A program made the position numbers and the translations under genes. Under the pieces are notes generated by a model. It made no database searches. It was not told the origin of the DNA and saw only the letters and a program-made list of their open reading frames with translations. Positions 1-8,392 of a stretch of DNA of 14,151 nucleotides are shown piece by piece. Source of the stretch: Kiloniellales bacterium (GTDB taxonomy: Bacteria > Pseudomonadota > Alphaproteobacteria > Kiloniellales > JAKSBE01); contig JASJAL010000254.1 of the NCBI GenBank assembly GCA_030067055.1, positions 1 to 14,151 on the forward strand, in the 5' to 3' direction. Positions within the stretch are counted from its first letter, which is position 1; each line of letters begins with the position of its first letter.

Positions 1-501
1 CCCGCCGAGCGCGTTGAAAAGGTGCGGCGAGGCCGTGCCCAGGACGATCGCGCCGACGAGAAAGCCGACCAGCAGACCCATGTCGTCGACCGCCCAGGAG
101 GCCGCGATCTTCATGCCGACCGGATAGATCCCGGCCATGCAGGCCCCGGTCACCAGACGCAGCAGGACGATGCCCGCCTGGCCGCCGGCGGTCCCGGGAT
201 CGGCGAGCAGGATCCCGGCGTTCGCCAGGCTGGCGATGAGGGCCGAGGCCATGATGAAGCGCCGCGGGTCGAGCCGGTCGGCCAGGCCGAGCACGGCGCT
301 GGTCAGGGAGCCGGCGACGAAGCCGAGGGCGACCGCCGAGGTGAAGAGCGACTGGGTGAAGGCCGAGAGCTGATGGCTGGCCTGGAGCGCGGGGATCACC
401 GCGGTCGCCGAGAACCACAGGGCCATGGCGGCGATCTGGCAAAGCGCCAGAAGGGCCAGCGAAGGCCACTTGCGCTCAGCTATCGAAGCCCCCCGGCCCA
501 T
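1..501 (-). CDS. MFS transporter, N-terminal part (cut by window edge)
   Basis: The reading frame is open from an ATG at 501 to the window edge, giving 167 codons of the N-terminal half of a major facilitator superfamily permease. The start is supported by AGCAGGGAC just upstream. Visible hydrophobic segments are roughly residues 14-35, 50-72, 82-100, 106-128 and 140-160, which fits TM1 to TM5. Between TM2 and TM3 is an acidic/basic loop (A-D-R-L-D-P-R-R), the degenerate form of the MFS motif A (G-x-x-x-D-R-x-G-R-R). The opening K-W-P-S-L-A-L-L-A-L-C-Q plus a L-W-F-S-A-T-A stretch resembles uncharacterised alphaproteobacterial MFS permeases. The substrate cannot be told from this half. The gene is divergent from the EVE gene across 151 bases. 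Confidence 0.85.
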   Translation of the reverse strand, partial: MGRGASIAERKWPSLALLALCQIAAMALWFSATAVIPALQASHQLSAFTQSLFTSAVALGFVAGSLTSAVLGLADRLDPRRFIMASALIASLANAGILLADPGTAGGQAGIVLLRLVTGACMAGIYPVGMKIAASWAVDDMGLLVGFLVGAIVLGTASPHLFNALGG

Positions 502-652
502 TGTCCCTGCTTTCCCTTTCTGCCAGTCCGGAGCCGCGCACGGCCCTGCGGCACCGGCGGCTCTTTTCCCCTTGCGCGTTCCCCGCTATCACTTGGGCCG
601 CCGCGGCGCGAGACGGTTCCGCGCCGGGAGGAAACAAGCGGGGAGGAGGAGC

Positions 653-1066
653 ATGGCCTACTGGCTGGTCAAGTCGGAACCCGGGACTTGGTCCTGGGAC
701 GACCAGGTCCGCGACGGCACGGCCGAATGGGACGGCGTGCGCAACTACCAGGCGGCCAACAACCTGAAGGCCATGAAGATCGGCGACCGAGCCTTTTTCT
801 ATCACTCGGTCAACGAGAAGCAAATCGTCGGCATCGTCGAGGTCGTGAAGGAGTACTACCCCGATCCCAGCGACGAGTCCGGCCGCTTCGGCATGGTCGA
901 CTTCAAGGCGATCAAGCCCGTGACCAAGCCGGTCAGCCTGGCCCAGATCAAGGCCGAGCCGCGGCTCGAGGGCATCGCCCTGGTCCGCCAGTCGCGGCTT
1001 TCGGTCATGCCGATCAGCGACAACCACTGGCGTCTGCTCTGCGACCTGGGCGAGACCGAGGGGTGA
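653..1066 (+). CDS. EVE domain-containing protein (THYN1/COG2947-like)
   Basis: This is a 137-residue protein that is essentially one EVE domain. It opens with Y-W-L-V-K-S-E-P, the hallmark start of the family. It carries W-D-G-V-R-N-Y-Q-A near residues 24-32, the G-D-x-x-F-F-Y-H-S strand near 43-51, and S-R-L-S-V-M-P-I-S followed by a Trp near the C-terminus. The EVE fold belongs to the PUA/YTH/ASCH-like group and is known to read modified bases in nucleic acid; the ligand here is not known. The ATG at 653 is chosen because GGGAGGAGG lies just before it and because the family starts exactly here; a longer in-frame ORF from 425 is spurious. The stop codon overlaps the GTG start of the Rieske gene, so the two are probably translated together. 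Confidence 0.9.
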   Translation: MAYWLVKSEPGTWSWDDQVRDGTAEWDGVRNYQAANNLKAMKIGDRAFFYHSVNEKQIVGIVEVVKEYYPDPSDESGRFGMVDFKAIKPVTKPVSLAQIKAEPRLEGIALVRQSRLSVMPISDNHWRLLCDLGETEG

Positions 1067-1434
1067 GCGACGCCGGCGGCTTTCTCTGCCGACTCGAGGA
1101 CATCGAGGACGGGGAAGGCAAGGGCTTCGTCTTCGGCGAGGGCCTGGAACGGCGCGAGATCTTCGTGGTCCGCGAGGACGAGGCGGTCTACGGCTATTCC
1201 AACGTCTGCCCCCACGCCGGCACGCCGCTGGACTGGGAGCCGGACCGCTTCATGAATGCCGACGGCAGCTACCTCATGTGCCACACCCACGGCGCGCTGT
1301 TCCGGATCGAGGACGGCTACTGCATCGCCGGTCCCTGCGCGGGACAGAGCCTGACCCAGGTCGCGGTCCGGCTCGCCGAGGACGGGCGGGTCGTGCTGGA
1401 GGGCGGTGAGAGCCCGAAGGACGGGAGCGACTGA
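1063..1434 (+). CDS. Small Rieske [2Fe-2S] ferredoxin-like protein
   Basis: A 123-residue protein with one Rieske domain. The cluster ligands are all present as C49-P-H51 and C73-H-T-H76, in the usual C-x-H ... C-x-x-H spacing for Rieske ferredoxins and oxygenase components. After the second motif come the typical G-A-L-F-R-x-x-D-G-x-C and G-P-C-A-G-x-S-L segments, so the domain is complete. There is no signal peptide or membrane helix, so a cytoplasmic electron-transfer or redox-sensing role is inferred. The start is a GTG at 1063 that overlaps the upstream EVE stop (GTGA), with GAGG just before it. The redox partner and substrate are unknown. Solitary proteins of this type are often called nitrite reductase small-subunit-like or ferredoxins, but nothing here supports a nitrite reductase link. 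Confidence 0.88.
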   Translation: MSDAGGFLCRLEDIEDGEGKGFVFGEGLERREIFVVREDEAVYGYSNVCPHAGTPLDWEPDRFMNADGSYLMCHTHGALFRIEDGYCIAGPCAGQSLTQVAVRLAEDGRVVLEGGESPKDGSD

Positions 1435-1436
1435 CC

Positions 1437-1461
1437 GGGGCGTGACCGCCCCTTGTCTTTT
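1437..1461 (+). terminator. Intrinsic terminator after the EVE-Rieske unit
   Basis: Two bases after the Rieske stop codon, GGGGCG (1437-1442) and CGCCCC (1447-1452) form a perfect 6-bp GC stem with a TGAC loop, followed directly by TTGTCTTTT. The stem, tight loop and T-rich tail match a Rho-independent terminator. It would isolate the EVE-Rieske transcript from acs. Confidence 0.75.
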
Positions 1462-1573
1462 GTCGCGTCTTGCCGAGAATAGGCCGACAGAATTGACCTA
1501 TGACAAAGGGAACGCGGCGGCCGGGTGCTAGCTTCCGGCAGCGAAGCGATCCTTAGCAGGGAGGCCAAGAACC

Positions 1574-3514
<1,941 letters not shown>

Positions 3515-3527
3515 ATCGGATTGGGCC

Positions 3528-4955
3528 TCAGCCGACCGCTTGGCGAGGGCGCGCTTGCCGCGCGTCCTCCGCCTCGTGGGGCAGGTTCCGCGCCAGCACG
3601 GCCATGATCCGGTCGAGGTCGCGCCGGCATTGCCGGCCCTGAAGCGGCGCATCGATCCGATCGAAGACCTCTAGAGCGGCCCGCAGATCCTCGCCGGCAC
3701 GGCGCAGGGTCGATTCGCTCTCGACCAGGGCGCCGAGGCTTATGGCCCGCGTGGACAAGGCGACGGCCCAGTCGAAGGGATAGCTCTCCCGGGTCAGGAT
3801 GCTCAGCGCCGAGTCGCTGGCCGAGTAGGCCTCGGTCAGGAGTTCGGGCTTTGTCGCGCAGACGCAGAGCGCGAGCAGGGCGCGGGACAGCTCGTCCTGC
3901 ACGATCGCCCAGTCGTAGGCGTTCCTGGCCGTCCGCAGCGGGATGGCCGAGCGCAGGCTCGCAACCGCCTCGTCCAGCATCTCAGGGTCGCCGCCCCGCT
4001 CGCCCAGGCAGCGTAACGCCTGACCTAGGGCGCCGAAGAGCTGGACCTGAAATTCGATCCTCTCCTGCCGGTCCAGGCTGCGGTTCCTATCATCGAAAAT
4101 GATCCTTAGGCCGTCGCGCGCCAGCTTCGCGGCTGTCTCCAGCCGCTCGCTGCCGATCTCGCGCGCGCCCAGGAACGCGAGAGCCCTGGACAGGCTGATG
4201 CGCAGGCGGATTCTGGCAGCCGGCAGGTCGCCCTCCGCTTCGGCCGCCAGCGCCGCTTCGCCGACCGCGACCGCCTCGGCGAGCGACGCGGGACCGCCCT
4301 GGAGTCGCCCGAGCCGGGTCAGGATCGCACACAGCAGGGTTTGGATACGGCGCCGGTCCAGGTCCTTCGCAACGCCGGCGGCGGTACGCAGGACCGATTC
4401 GGCCTCTTCGAGGGACGCCCGGCCGATCTCGCTCCGGCTCAGCTGCAAGAGCGTGGTGGCCAGCTCCTTCTGGATCAGCAGAACTTTCTCCTCACGGCCG
4501 GCCGCGCGCAGACCCGGCAGCGCCTGTCTGAAGGCCTCGGCCGCCTGGCTCAGGGCGTCACCGTCGCTCTCGCGGGCGCCAAGCTCGCCCAGCGCCCGGC
4601 CGAGCAGGATCAGCGCGCGCGCCCGTGCCACGGGCCGGCCGTCGCCCCGCAGCCGCGACAGGCGCCGTCGCTTGGCTGCGATGAAGGCCTGGAGGGCGGC
4701 ATCGCTGCCCCAACGGCCGAGGTGGAGGCCGTAGGCGGGACCGAAGCGCCTGACCAGACGAGCCAACAGGGCGAGCCCGAGCGCGCAGGCGCCGATGACC
4801 AGGAGGGATTTGGACATGGCGGCGAGCAAACCGGTCGCCGTGAAGTCCTCGACTGGCCACAGCCTGTGGGAAAGGATCGCGATCAGGACGAGGAGCAACG
4901 CGCCGCCAGGAAGCGTGTACCGCGACAACACTCTCTTCGTAGAGGACGCGATCAT
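3528..4955 (-). CDS. Membrane-anchored TPR-like helical repeat protein
   Basis: This is a 475-residue protein of unknown function. Two hydrophobic segments (about 15-33 and 45-68) form an N-terminal membrane hairpin or anchor. They are followed by a basic stretch (A-A-K-R-R-R-L-S-R-L-R near 92-102) and then about 340 residues of Ala/Leu-rich helical pairs. Several units repeat a pattern of L-G-R-A-L-x-x-L-G-x-R-E, then L-x-x-A-x-x-x-x-R-x-A-L, which is a degenerate tetratricopeptide (TPR) solenoid with units about 45-55 residues long, seen best near 112-150, 205-240, 255-290 and 310-345. TPR solenoids bind proteins, so a membrane-tethered scaffold is inferred. No enzyme motif is visible. The ATG at 4955 keeps the first helix; its ribosome site is weak (AAGAGA, with GGAG directly abutting the ATG). 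It is convergent with acs and divergent from the PcfJ-like gene across the structured spacer. Confidence 0.75.
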   Translation of the reverse strand: MIASSTKRVLSRYTLPGGALLLVLIAILSHRLWPVEDFTATGLLAAMSKSLLVIGACALGLALLARLVRRFGPAYGLHLGRWGSDAALQAFIAAKRRRLSRLRGDGRPVARARALILLGRALGELGARESDGDALSQAAEAFRQALPGLRAAGREEKVLLIQKELATTLLQLSRSEIGRASLEEAESVLRTAAGVAKDLDRRRIQTLLCAILTRLGRLQGGPASLAEAVAVGEAALAAEAEGDLPAARIRLRISLSRALAFLGAREIGSERLETAAKLARDGLRIIFDDRNRSLDRQERIEFQVQLFGALGQALRCLGERGGDPEMLDEAVASLRSAIPLRTARNAYDWAIVQDELSRALLALCVCATKPELLTEAYSASDSALSILTRESYPFDWAVALSTRAISLGALVESESTLRRAGEDLRAALEVFDRIDAPLQGRQCRRDLDRIMAVLARNLPHEAEDARQARPRQAVG

Positions 4956-4980
4956 CTCCGAATCTCTTGTGGACGCTGCC

Positions 4981-5030
4981 GCCGCCGGACCCAGGGACCC
5001 TGGATCGGCTGACCGGCGGCTCTGCGACTC
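4981..5030. repeat. Nested inverted repeat, 8-bp outer arms
   Basis: GCCGCCGG (4981-4988) and CCGGCGGC (5023-5030) are perfect reverse complements. Between them, CCAGGG-A-CCCTGG (4991-5003) is a second perfect palindrome. As RNA this would be a stem with an internal asymmetric loop and a short hairpin on top. It lies upstream of the TPR gene start (minus strand). Confidence 0.7.
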
Positions 5031-5070
5031 GATTCAATCCGGCTATGGTTAAGAAAGCTCTTAGACCCGC

Positions 5071-5094
5071 TGTCGGCGTTTGAAAAGGCCGACA
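5071..5094. repeat. Inverted repeat with 7-bp arms, overlapping the next hairpin
   Basis: TGTCGGC (5071-5077) and GCCGACA (5088-5094) pair perfectly around a 10-base A/T-richer loop. Its last two bases are shared with the 11-bp hairpin that follows. The GCCGA of its right arm could instead pair with TCGGC at 5130-5134, which would enclose the 11-bp hairpin. Confidence 0.65.
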
Positions 5095-5119
5095 AGTCCA
5101 CAAACTGCTTGTGGACTTG
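5093..5119. repeat. Inverted repeat with perfect 11-bp arms
   Basis: CAAGTCCACAA (5093-5103) and TTGTGGACTTG (5109-5119) are perfect reverse complements around ACTGC. It is less GC-rich than its surroundings and has no T-tract on either side, which suits a protein-binding operator better than a terminator. The half-site TTGTGGAC occurs again at 4967-4974, close to the start codon of the TPR gene. Confidence 0.75.
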
Positions 5120-5147
5120 CGACGGTCTTTCGGCTAGAAACTGCGTC

Positions 5148-5185
5148 CCGGCGCCGGGAAGGCGCCGGCGTCCCGTCACGGGACG
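5148..5185. repeat. Two adjacent GC-rich palindromes
   Basis: CCGGCGCC (5148-5155) and GGCGCCGG (5161-5168) form an 8-bp stem with a GGGAA loop. Directly after it, CGTCCCGT-C-ACGGGACG (5169-5185) is a 17-base palindrome. The left part also reads as a 14-base palindrome TCCCGGCGCCGGGA (5146-5159), so alternative pairings compete. Confidence 0.65.
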
Positions 5186-5207
5186 AAGCGAAAGGAAGCG
5201 AGGCCCC

Positions 5208-5273
5208 ATGTGGGATCAGCCACGCAGTGCGATGAGACCGTGGTTGGCTTCCGAGCCGCTTAGCCGTCGTTAG
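5208..5273 (+). CDS. Candidate 21-residue leader peptide (uORF)
   Basis: A short frame starts with ATG at 5208, preceded by AAGGAAGCGAGG, a purine-rich stretch that could act as a ribosome site. It ends at TAG 5271-5273, giving 21 residues that begin M-W-D-Q and end L-S-R-R. It sits in the spacer upstream of the PcfJ-like gene and is followed 13 bases later by the 5287-5303 hairpin. Its amino acid content (two Trp, four Arg) does not point to a clear attenuation signal. An ORF this short arises easily by chance, so I list it only as a candidate. Confidence 0.22.
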   Translation: MWDQPRSAMRPWLASEPLSRR

Positions 5274-5286
5274 CCTGTTCTAGCGT

Positions 5287-5303
5287 CCCGGCCAGCGGCC
5301 GGG
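5287..5303. repeat. Inverted repeat with 7-bp GC arms
   Basis: CCCGGCC (5287-5293) and GGCCGGG (5297-5303) pair perfectly around AGC. It lies about 136 bases upstream of the PcfJ-like start. No T-run follows, so it is not a typical terminator. Confidence 0.6.
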
Positions 5304-5438
5304 CGCCAATCCACCGAACCGAAACCAAGACCGCCGGACCCGAAGGGCCAGAGGCCCGAGGTGTCTCTGGCGTCGTGCCGCCGTCCCGTGCTCGCGGGAC
5401 CTGGGCGATGCGCCGCGGTCGGACGGACAGGCAAGACG

Positions 5439-6866
5439 ATGAACGGCAGGAACGTACTCAATACCTGGGAGCTCGATCGATTTCTGAAGGCGATCGAAGT
5501 TCCGGAAAACGACAAGCCGATTCGGCAATGGCTCGACCGCGTCGCCCGGCGCTGGATCTTGAAGGAGTTCCGCGCGGTTGGGCGTGTCTTGCGGGTCGTG
5601 AGCGGGTCCGTCGGAGCGGACGGCCGGTTTGCCATCGCTTGGCGGAACGGCGCCGATTCCCGGGGCGTCACGCCCAGGAAGGGCCCGGTTCCGAATTGGC
5701 TGGAAGCGGCCCTTCCCAAGGGCGTCTATTGGCTGGACTTGGGTGGGCCGAGCGCGCGCCGGCTGGAATCGCAGCTCCACGCCATCACTTACTATTTTCA
5801 CTGCCTCAAGGGCAGCTCGCAGTACACGCGCCTTGAACGCATCGCTTTCCCCGACGCCGTGGCGGCCGCGCATCGTTTTCGCGCGCTGATCGACGAGCGC
5901 GAGGGTCGGGGGCAGGACAACACGCTGCTCGACTTCGAGGATGGGTTCCGCTTCGCGCTCCTGTGCAGCGAGAAGGACCTGGCGAGAGAGGGCGACCGCA
6001 TGAGCCATTGCGCCGGCGACTACGGCTATGAGATCGAGCACGGCAGCGACATCGTCTCTCTGAGAGATCGAAGGAACCGGCCGCACGTGACCATCGAGAT
6101 CCACGGCAGTCGCAAGGTGGTGCAGATCAAGGGCAAGGCCAACGGTTCGGTCGCGCCGCGCTATCGCAAGTATGTCGCGGCCTTCATCGGGCAGATGGGC
6201 TTGGAAGTCACCGGGGACCGCGAGAACGCGGGCCTCACTTACCGACCACTCGATCTTGCAAACCCGCAGGGCTGGCCTGCGGAGCGAAACTTGCGCGCCC
6301 TGATCCACAGGGAGATCGACCGGAAGATCGGTCTCGACAGCGACCCCTGCCTCGCAAGCTTCTACAGCGATGTGAAGACGGGCATCGGAAGCATGTCAGA
6401 CGACACCTGGGACTGGTTCGTCGGACTGTATCGGGACGAGCAGAACCGCTTCCTTCGCTTCGACTGCCATAAAGCCTTCGAGATCGGCGGCCGGCGCTTT
6501 GCGGTCCTGCGCGTTCGCTTTCCCGAGCGTCTCTTCGAGGCCCTCGGCGAGGCGGGCGGCCGCCGCGCCCTGGCCCTCCGGCGGCAGCTGATCGAGGAGC
6601 TGGAGTCGGCGCTCTTCGCATTCTGCCGCCGGGACGATCGCGGCCTGGTCTTGCGCTGGACTGTTTCGGCTCCGCTGACGCTCGACCTCAAGCGGTTGCG
6701 CCACGAGCACCAGCAGCGGGTGGGTCGCCGCCTGGCCGCAGCGCGGCGCGAAATGCGGCCGAAGGCCTTCGCAATGCAGGCGCCCTATACGGCGCTCGCC
6801 AGATGGGAGGCGGACCGACTGATCTTCGGTCGCATACTGCACGAGATGGCCGAGGCCTACATCTAA
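5439..6866 (+). CDS. PcfJ-like domain protein
   Basis: A 475-residue protein whose central part resembles the PcfJ family, named after a gene of enterococcal conjugative plasmid pCF10; its biochemical function is not established. The core spans about residues 160-260: E-x-x-L-A-R-E-G-D-R, then M188-S-H190-C191-A-G-D-Y195, D-I-V-S-L-R, T-I-E-I (218-221), and V-V-Q-I-K-G-K-A-N (227-235). The H-C pair followed by G-x-Y and the Q-x-x-G-x-x-N strand are the conserved features I recognise. The N-terminal 140 residues and the Arg-rich C-terminal 200 residues match nothing I know. No signal peptide or membrane helix is seen. The ATG at 5439 is preferred; a GTG at 5361 would add 26 low-complexity residues. 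By eye its third positions are less strictly G/C than in its neighbours, a weak hint of transfer. Its stop lies 6 bases from the convergent MocR gene. Confidence 0.7.
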   Translation: MNGRNVLNTWELDRFLKAIEVPENDKPIRQWLDRVARRWILKEFRAVGRVLRVVSGSVGADGRFAIAWRNGADSRGVTPRKGPVPNWLEAALPKGVYWLDLGGPSARRLESQLHAITYYFHCLKGSSQYTRLERIAFPDAVAAAHRFRALIDEREGRGQDNTLLDFEDGFRFALLCSEKDLAREGDRMSHCAGDYGYEIEHGSDIVSLRDRRNRPHVTIEIHGSRKVVQIKGKANGSVAPRYRKYVAAFIGQMGLEVTGDRENAGLTYRPLDLANPQGWPAERNLRALIHREIDRKIGLDSDPCLASFYSDVKTGIGSMSDDTWDWFVGLYRDEQNRFLRFDCHKAFEIGGRRFAVLRVRFPERLFEALGEAGGRRALALRRQLIEELESALFAFCRRDDRGLVLRWTVSAPLTLDLKRLRHEHQQRVGRRLAAARREMRPKAFAMQAPYTALARWEADRLIFGRILHEMAEAYI

Positions 6867-6872
6867 GCACCG

Positions 6873-8372
6873 CTACGCCTCCAGCACCTCGGCCAGACGT
6901 TCCACCCCGGCTTCGATCTCCTGCTCGGTAAGGGCGGCGTAGCCGAGCAGCAGGCCCTGGCGGCCGGGCTGGGCGAGGAAGAAGCTGGAGAGGGCGAAGG
7001 CGGTGAGGTCGGCGGCGGCGGCGCGGCCTTCGATCTCGGCGTCGCTGCGCCGCGCGGCCAGCTCCGGGCCCAGGCCGGCGACCAGGTGCAGGCCTGCCGG
7101 GTCCGGGGCGACCGTAAGCAGCCCGTCGAGATGCCGGGCGATCGAAGCCACCATCGCCGCCTGGCGCTCCGCATAGAGGCCGCGCATGCGCCGGACGTGG
7201 GCGGCGAAGTGGCCTTCCTCGATGAAGGCGGCCAGCGCCGGCTGGACGGTGGCCGAGGGATGGTCGTCGACCGCGCTGCGAACGCGCAGGAAGGCCTCGA
7301 CTAGGCCCGGCGGCACCACCAGGTAGCCCAATCGCAACGAGGGGAAGAGCACCTTGGAAAAGCTGCCGAGGTAGAGCACGCAACCGGGCCCCTCGGCCGC
7401 GTCGAGCCCCTGCAGCGCCGCCAGCGGCCGACCGGCGTAGCGGTACTCGCTGTCGAAGTCGTCCTCCAGGATCCAGGCGCCGCCGGCCCGCGCCCAGTCG
7501 AGCAGCGCCAGGCGTCGGGACAGGGTCATGGTGACCCCGAGGGGATACTGATGCGACGGCGTGACCACGGCCATGCGCGCCGCGGGCGCCAGGCGTCGGC
7601 CCGCCTCCAGCGACAGGCCCTCGGCGTCGACCGGGACCGGCACCAGCCGGGCACCGTTGGCGACCAGTGCGCCGCGCAGGCCGGGATAGCCCGGCTCTTC
7701 CAGCCAGACCTCGTCACCCGGCTCGAGCAGCGCCCGCGCCGCCAGGTCCAGGGCCTGCTGCGCGCCGGAGGTGATGACGACCTGTTCGGGCGCGCAGTCG
7801 ACCGCCCGCACGGCCTTGAGATAGGCAACGATGGCGCGGCGCAACGGCAGGTAGCCGGCCGGGTCGCCGTGGCTCAGCAGCGCACGGGGCGGATGCCGCC
7901 AGGTCCGTGCCAGGGCCCGGCCCCAGAGGTCGAAGGGGAAAGCGTCCAGATCGGGCAAACCGGCGACGAAGGCCTTGTGCCGGGGCGGGCGCGGCTGCAG
8001 CACCCCGGCGAGCGCCAGGCCGCGCGCCGAGAGACCGCGGCTCTGTGCCGGGGGCCGCGGCTTGCCCGCACCGCGCGCCTTGGCAGCCAGCAGGTCCTCA
8101 GGCAGCACGCCGGAGACGTAGGTGCCCGAGCCGACCCGGCCCTCAAGGTAGCCCTCGGCTACGAGTTGCTCGATCGCACCCAGCACCGTGTTGCGCGAGC
8201 AGCCCAGCTCGCGCGCCAGGCCGCGGCTCGCCGGCAGCCGGGTTCCGGGCGCCAGTCGGCCGGCCAGGACCGCTTCGCGCAGCTGGTCGTAGAGCTGACG
8301 CTGGAGTGGCAGTGGCGCCCGGGCGTCCAGACCCAGGGCGAGCAGGGCGGCGCGGGAGCTGCGTTGCGGCAT
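6873..8372 (-). CDS. MocR/PdxR-type transcriptional regulator (GntR HTH + aminotransferase fold)
   Basis: The 499-residue protein has the standard MocR architecture. A GntR-type winged helix-turn-helix spans about residues 20-88 (L-P-L-Q-R-Q-L-Y ... G-T-R-L-P-A-S-R ... V-G-S-G-T-Y-V-S), then a linker, then a fold-type I aminotransferase domain to the end. PLP-site features are T-S-G-A-Q-Q-A-L-D, E-E-P-G-Y-P-G, D-D-F-D-S-E-Y and S-F-S-K with the Schiff-base lysine at K340. In this family the domain senses PLP or an amino compound and controls a nearby, often divergent gene. Here the divergent gene is an FMN-binding PNPOx-like protein, which supports local control of that operon. The ATG at 8372 is chosen because it starts just before the HTH and has AAGGG upstream; an in-frame start at 8438 would add 22 residues reaching into the promoter region. 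Confidence 0.93.
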   Translation of the reverse strand: MPQRSSRAALLALGLDARAPLPLQRQLYDQLREAVLAGRLAPGTRLPASRGLARELGCSRNTVLGAIEQLVAEGYLEGRVGSGTYVSGVLPEDLLAAKARGAGKPRPPAQSRGLSARGLALAGVLQPRPPRHKAFVAGLPDLDAFPFDLWGRALARTWRHPPRALLSHGDPAGYLPLRRAIVAYLKAVRAVDCAPEQVVITSGAQQALDLAARALLEPGDEVWLEEPGYPGLRGALVANGARLVPVPVDAEGLSLEAGRRLAPAARMAVVTPSHQYPLGVTMTLSRRLALLDWARAGGAWILEDDFDSEYRYAGRPLAALQGLDAAEGPGCVLYLGSFSKVLFPSLRLGYLVVPPGLVEAFLRVRSAVDDHPSATVQPALAAFIEEGHFAAHVRRMRGLYAERQAAMVASIARHLDGLLTVAPDPAGLHLVAGLGPELAARRSDAEIEGRAAAADLTAFALSSFFLAQPGRQGLLLGYAALTEQEIEAGVERLAEVLEA

Positions 8373-8392
8373 GGCCAGGACCCTTGGAGTCT

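Larger units (their letters stand above)
4956..5438. other. Structured non-coding spacer rich in inverted repeats
   Basis: The 483 bases between two divergent genes hold at least eight perfect inverted repeats. They are: 4981-5030 (8-bp arms enclosing a second palindrome at 4991-5003), 5071-5094 (7-bp arms), 5093-5119 (11-bp arms), 5148-5168 (8-bp arms, GGGAA loop), 5169-5185 (8-bp arms, 1-base centre), 5287-5303 (7-bp arms), 5345-5357 (5-bp arms) and 5383-5400 (6-bp arms). The octamer TTGTGGAC occurs three times, counting both orientations. GTCCCG recurs on the plus strand at 5145-5150, 5170-5175, 5285-5290 and 5383-5388. No tRNA-like fold, T-tract terminator or convincing sigma70 promoter was found. 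It may hold divergent promoters and operators, a long structured 5' leader, or a small RNA gene. Which of these applies cannot be decided from sequence alone. Confidence 0.6.

Noticed and set aside
22..1434. 470-residue frame covering the left edge to the Rieske gene
   Set aside because: Only its last 123 residues (from GTG 1063) are a real protein; the rest is antisense to the MFS gene and out of frame with the EVE gene.
1462..1560. Promoter of acs, from TTGACC (1493-1498) with TGCTAG (1526-1531) or TTGCCG (1470-1475) with TATGAC (1499-1504)
   Set aside because: Spacers of 27 and 23 bases are too long for a sigma70 promoter, and no -24/-12 pair was visible.
5093..5119. Possible DnaA boxes in the 11-bp inverted repeat, hinting at a replication origin
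   Set aside because: TCCACA matches only 6 of 9 positions of the TTATCCACA consensus in each arm, there is no cluster or AT-rich unwinding region, and neighbouring genes are not typical origin markers.
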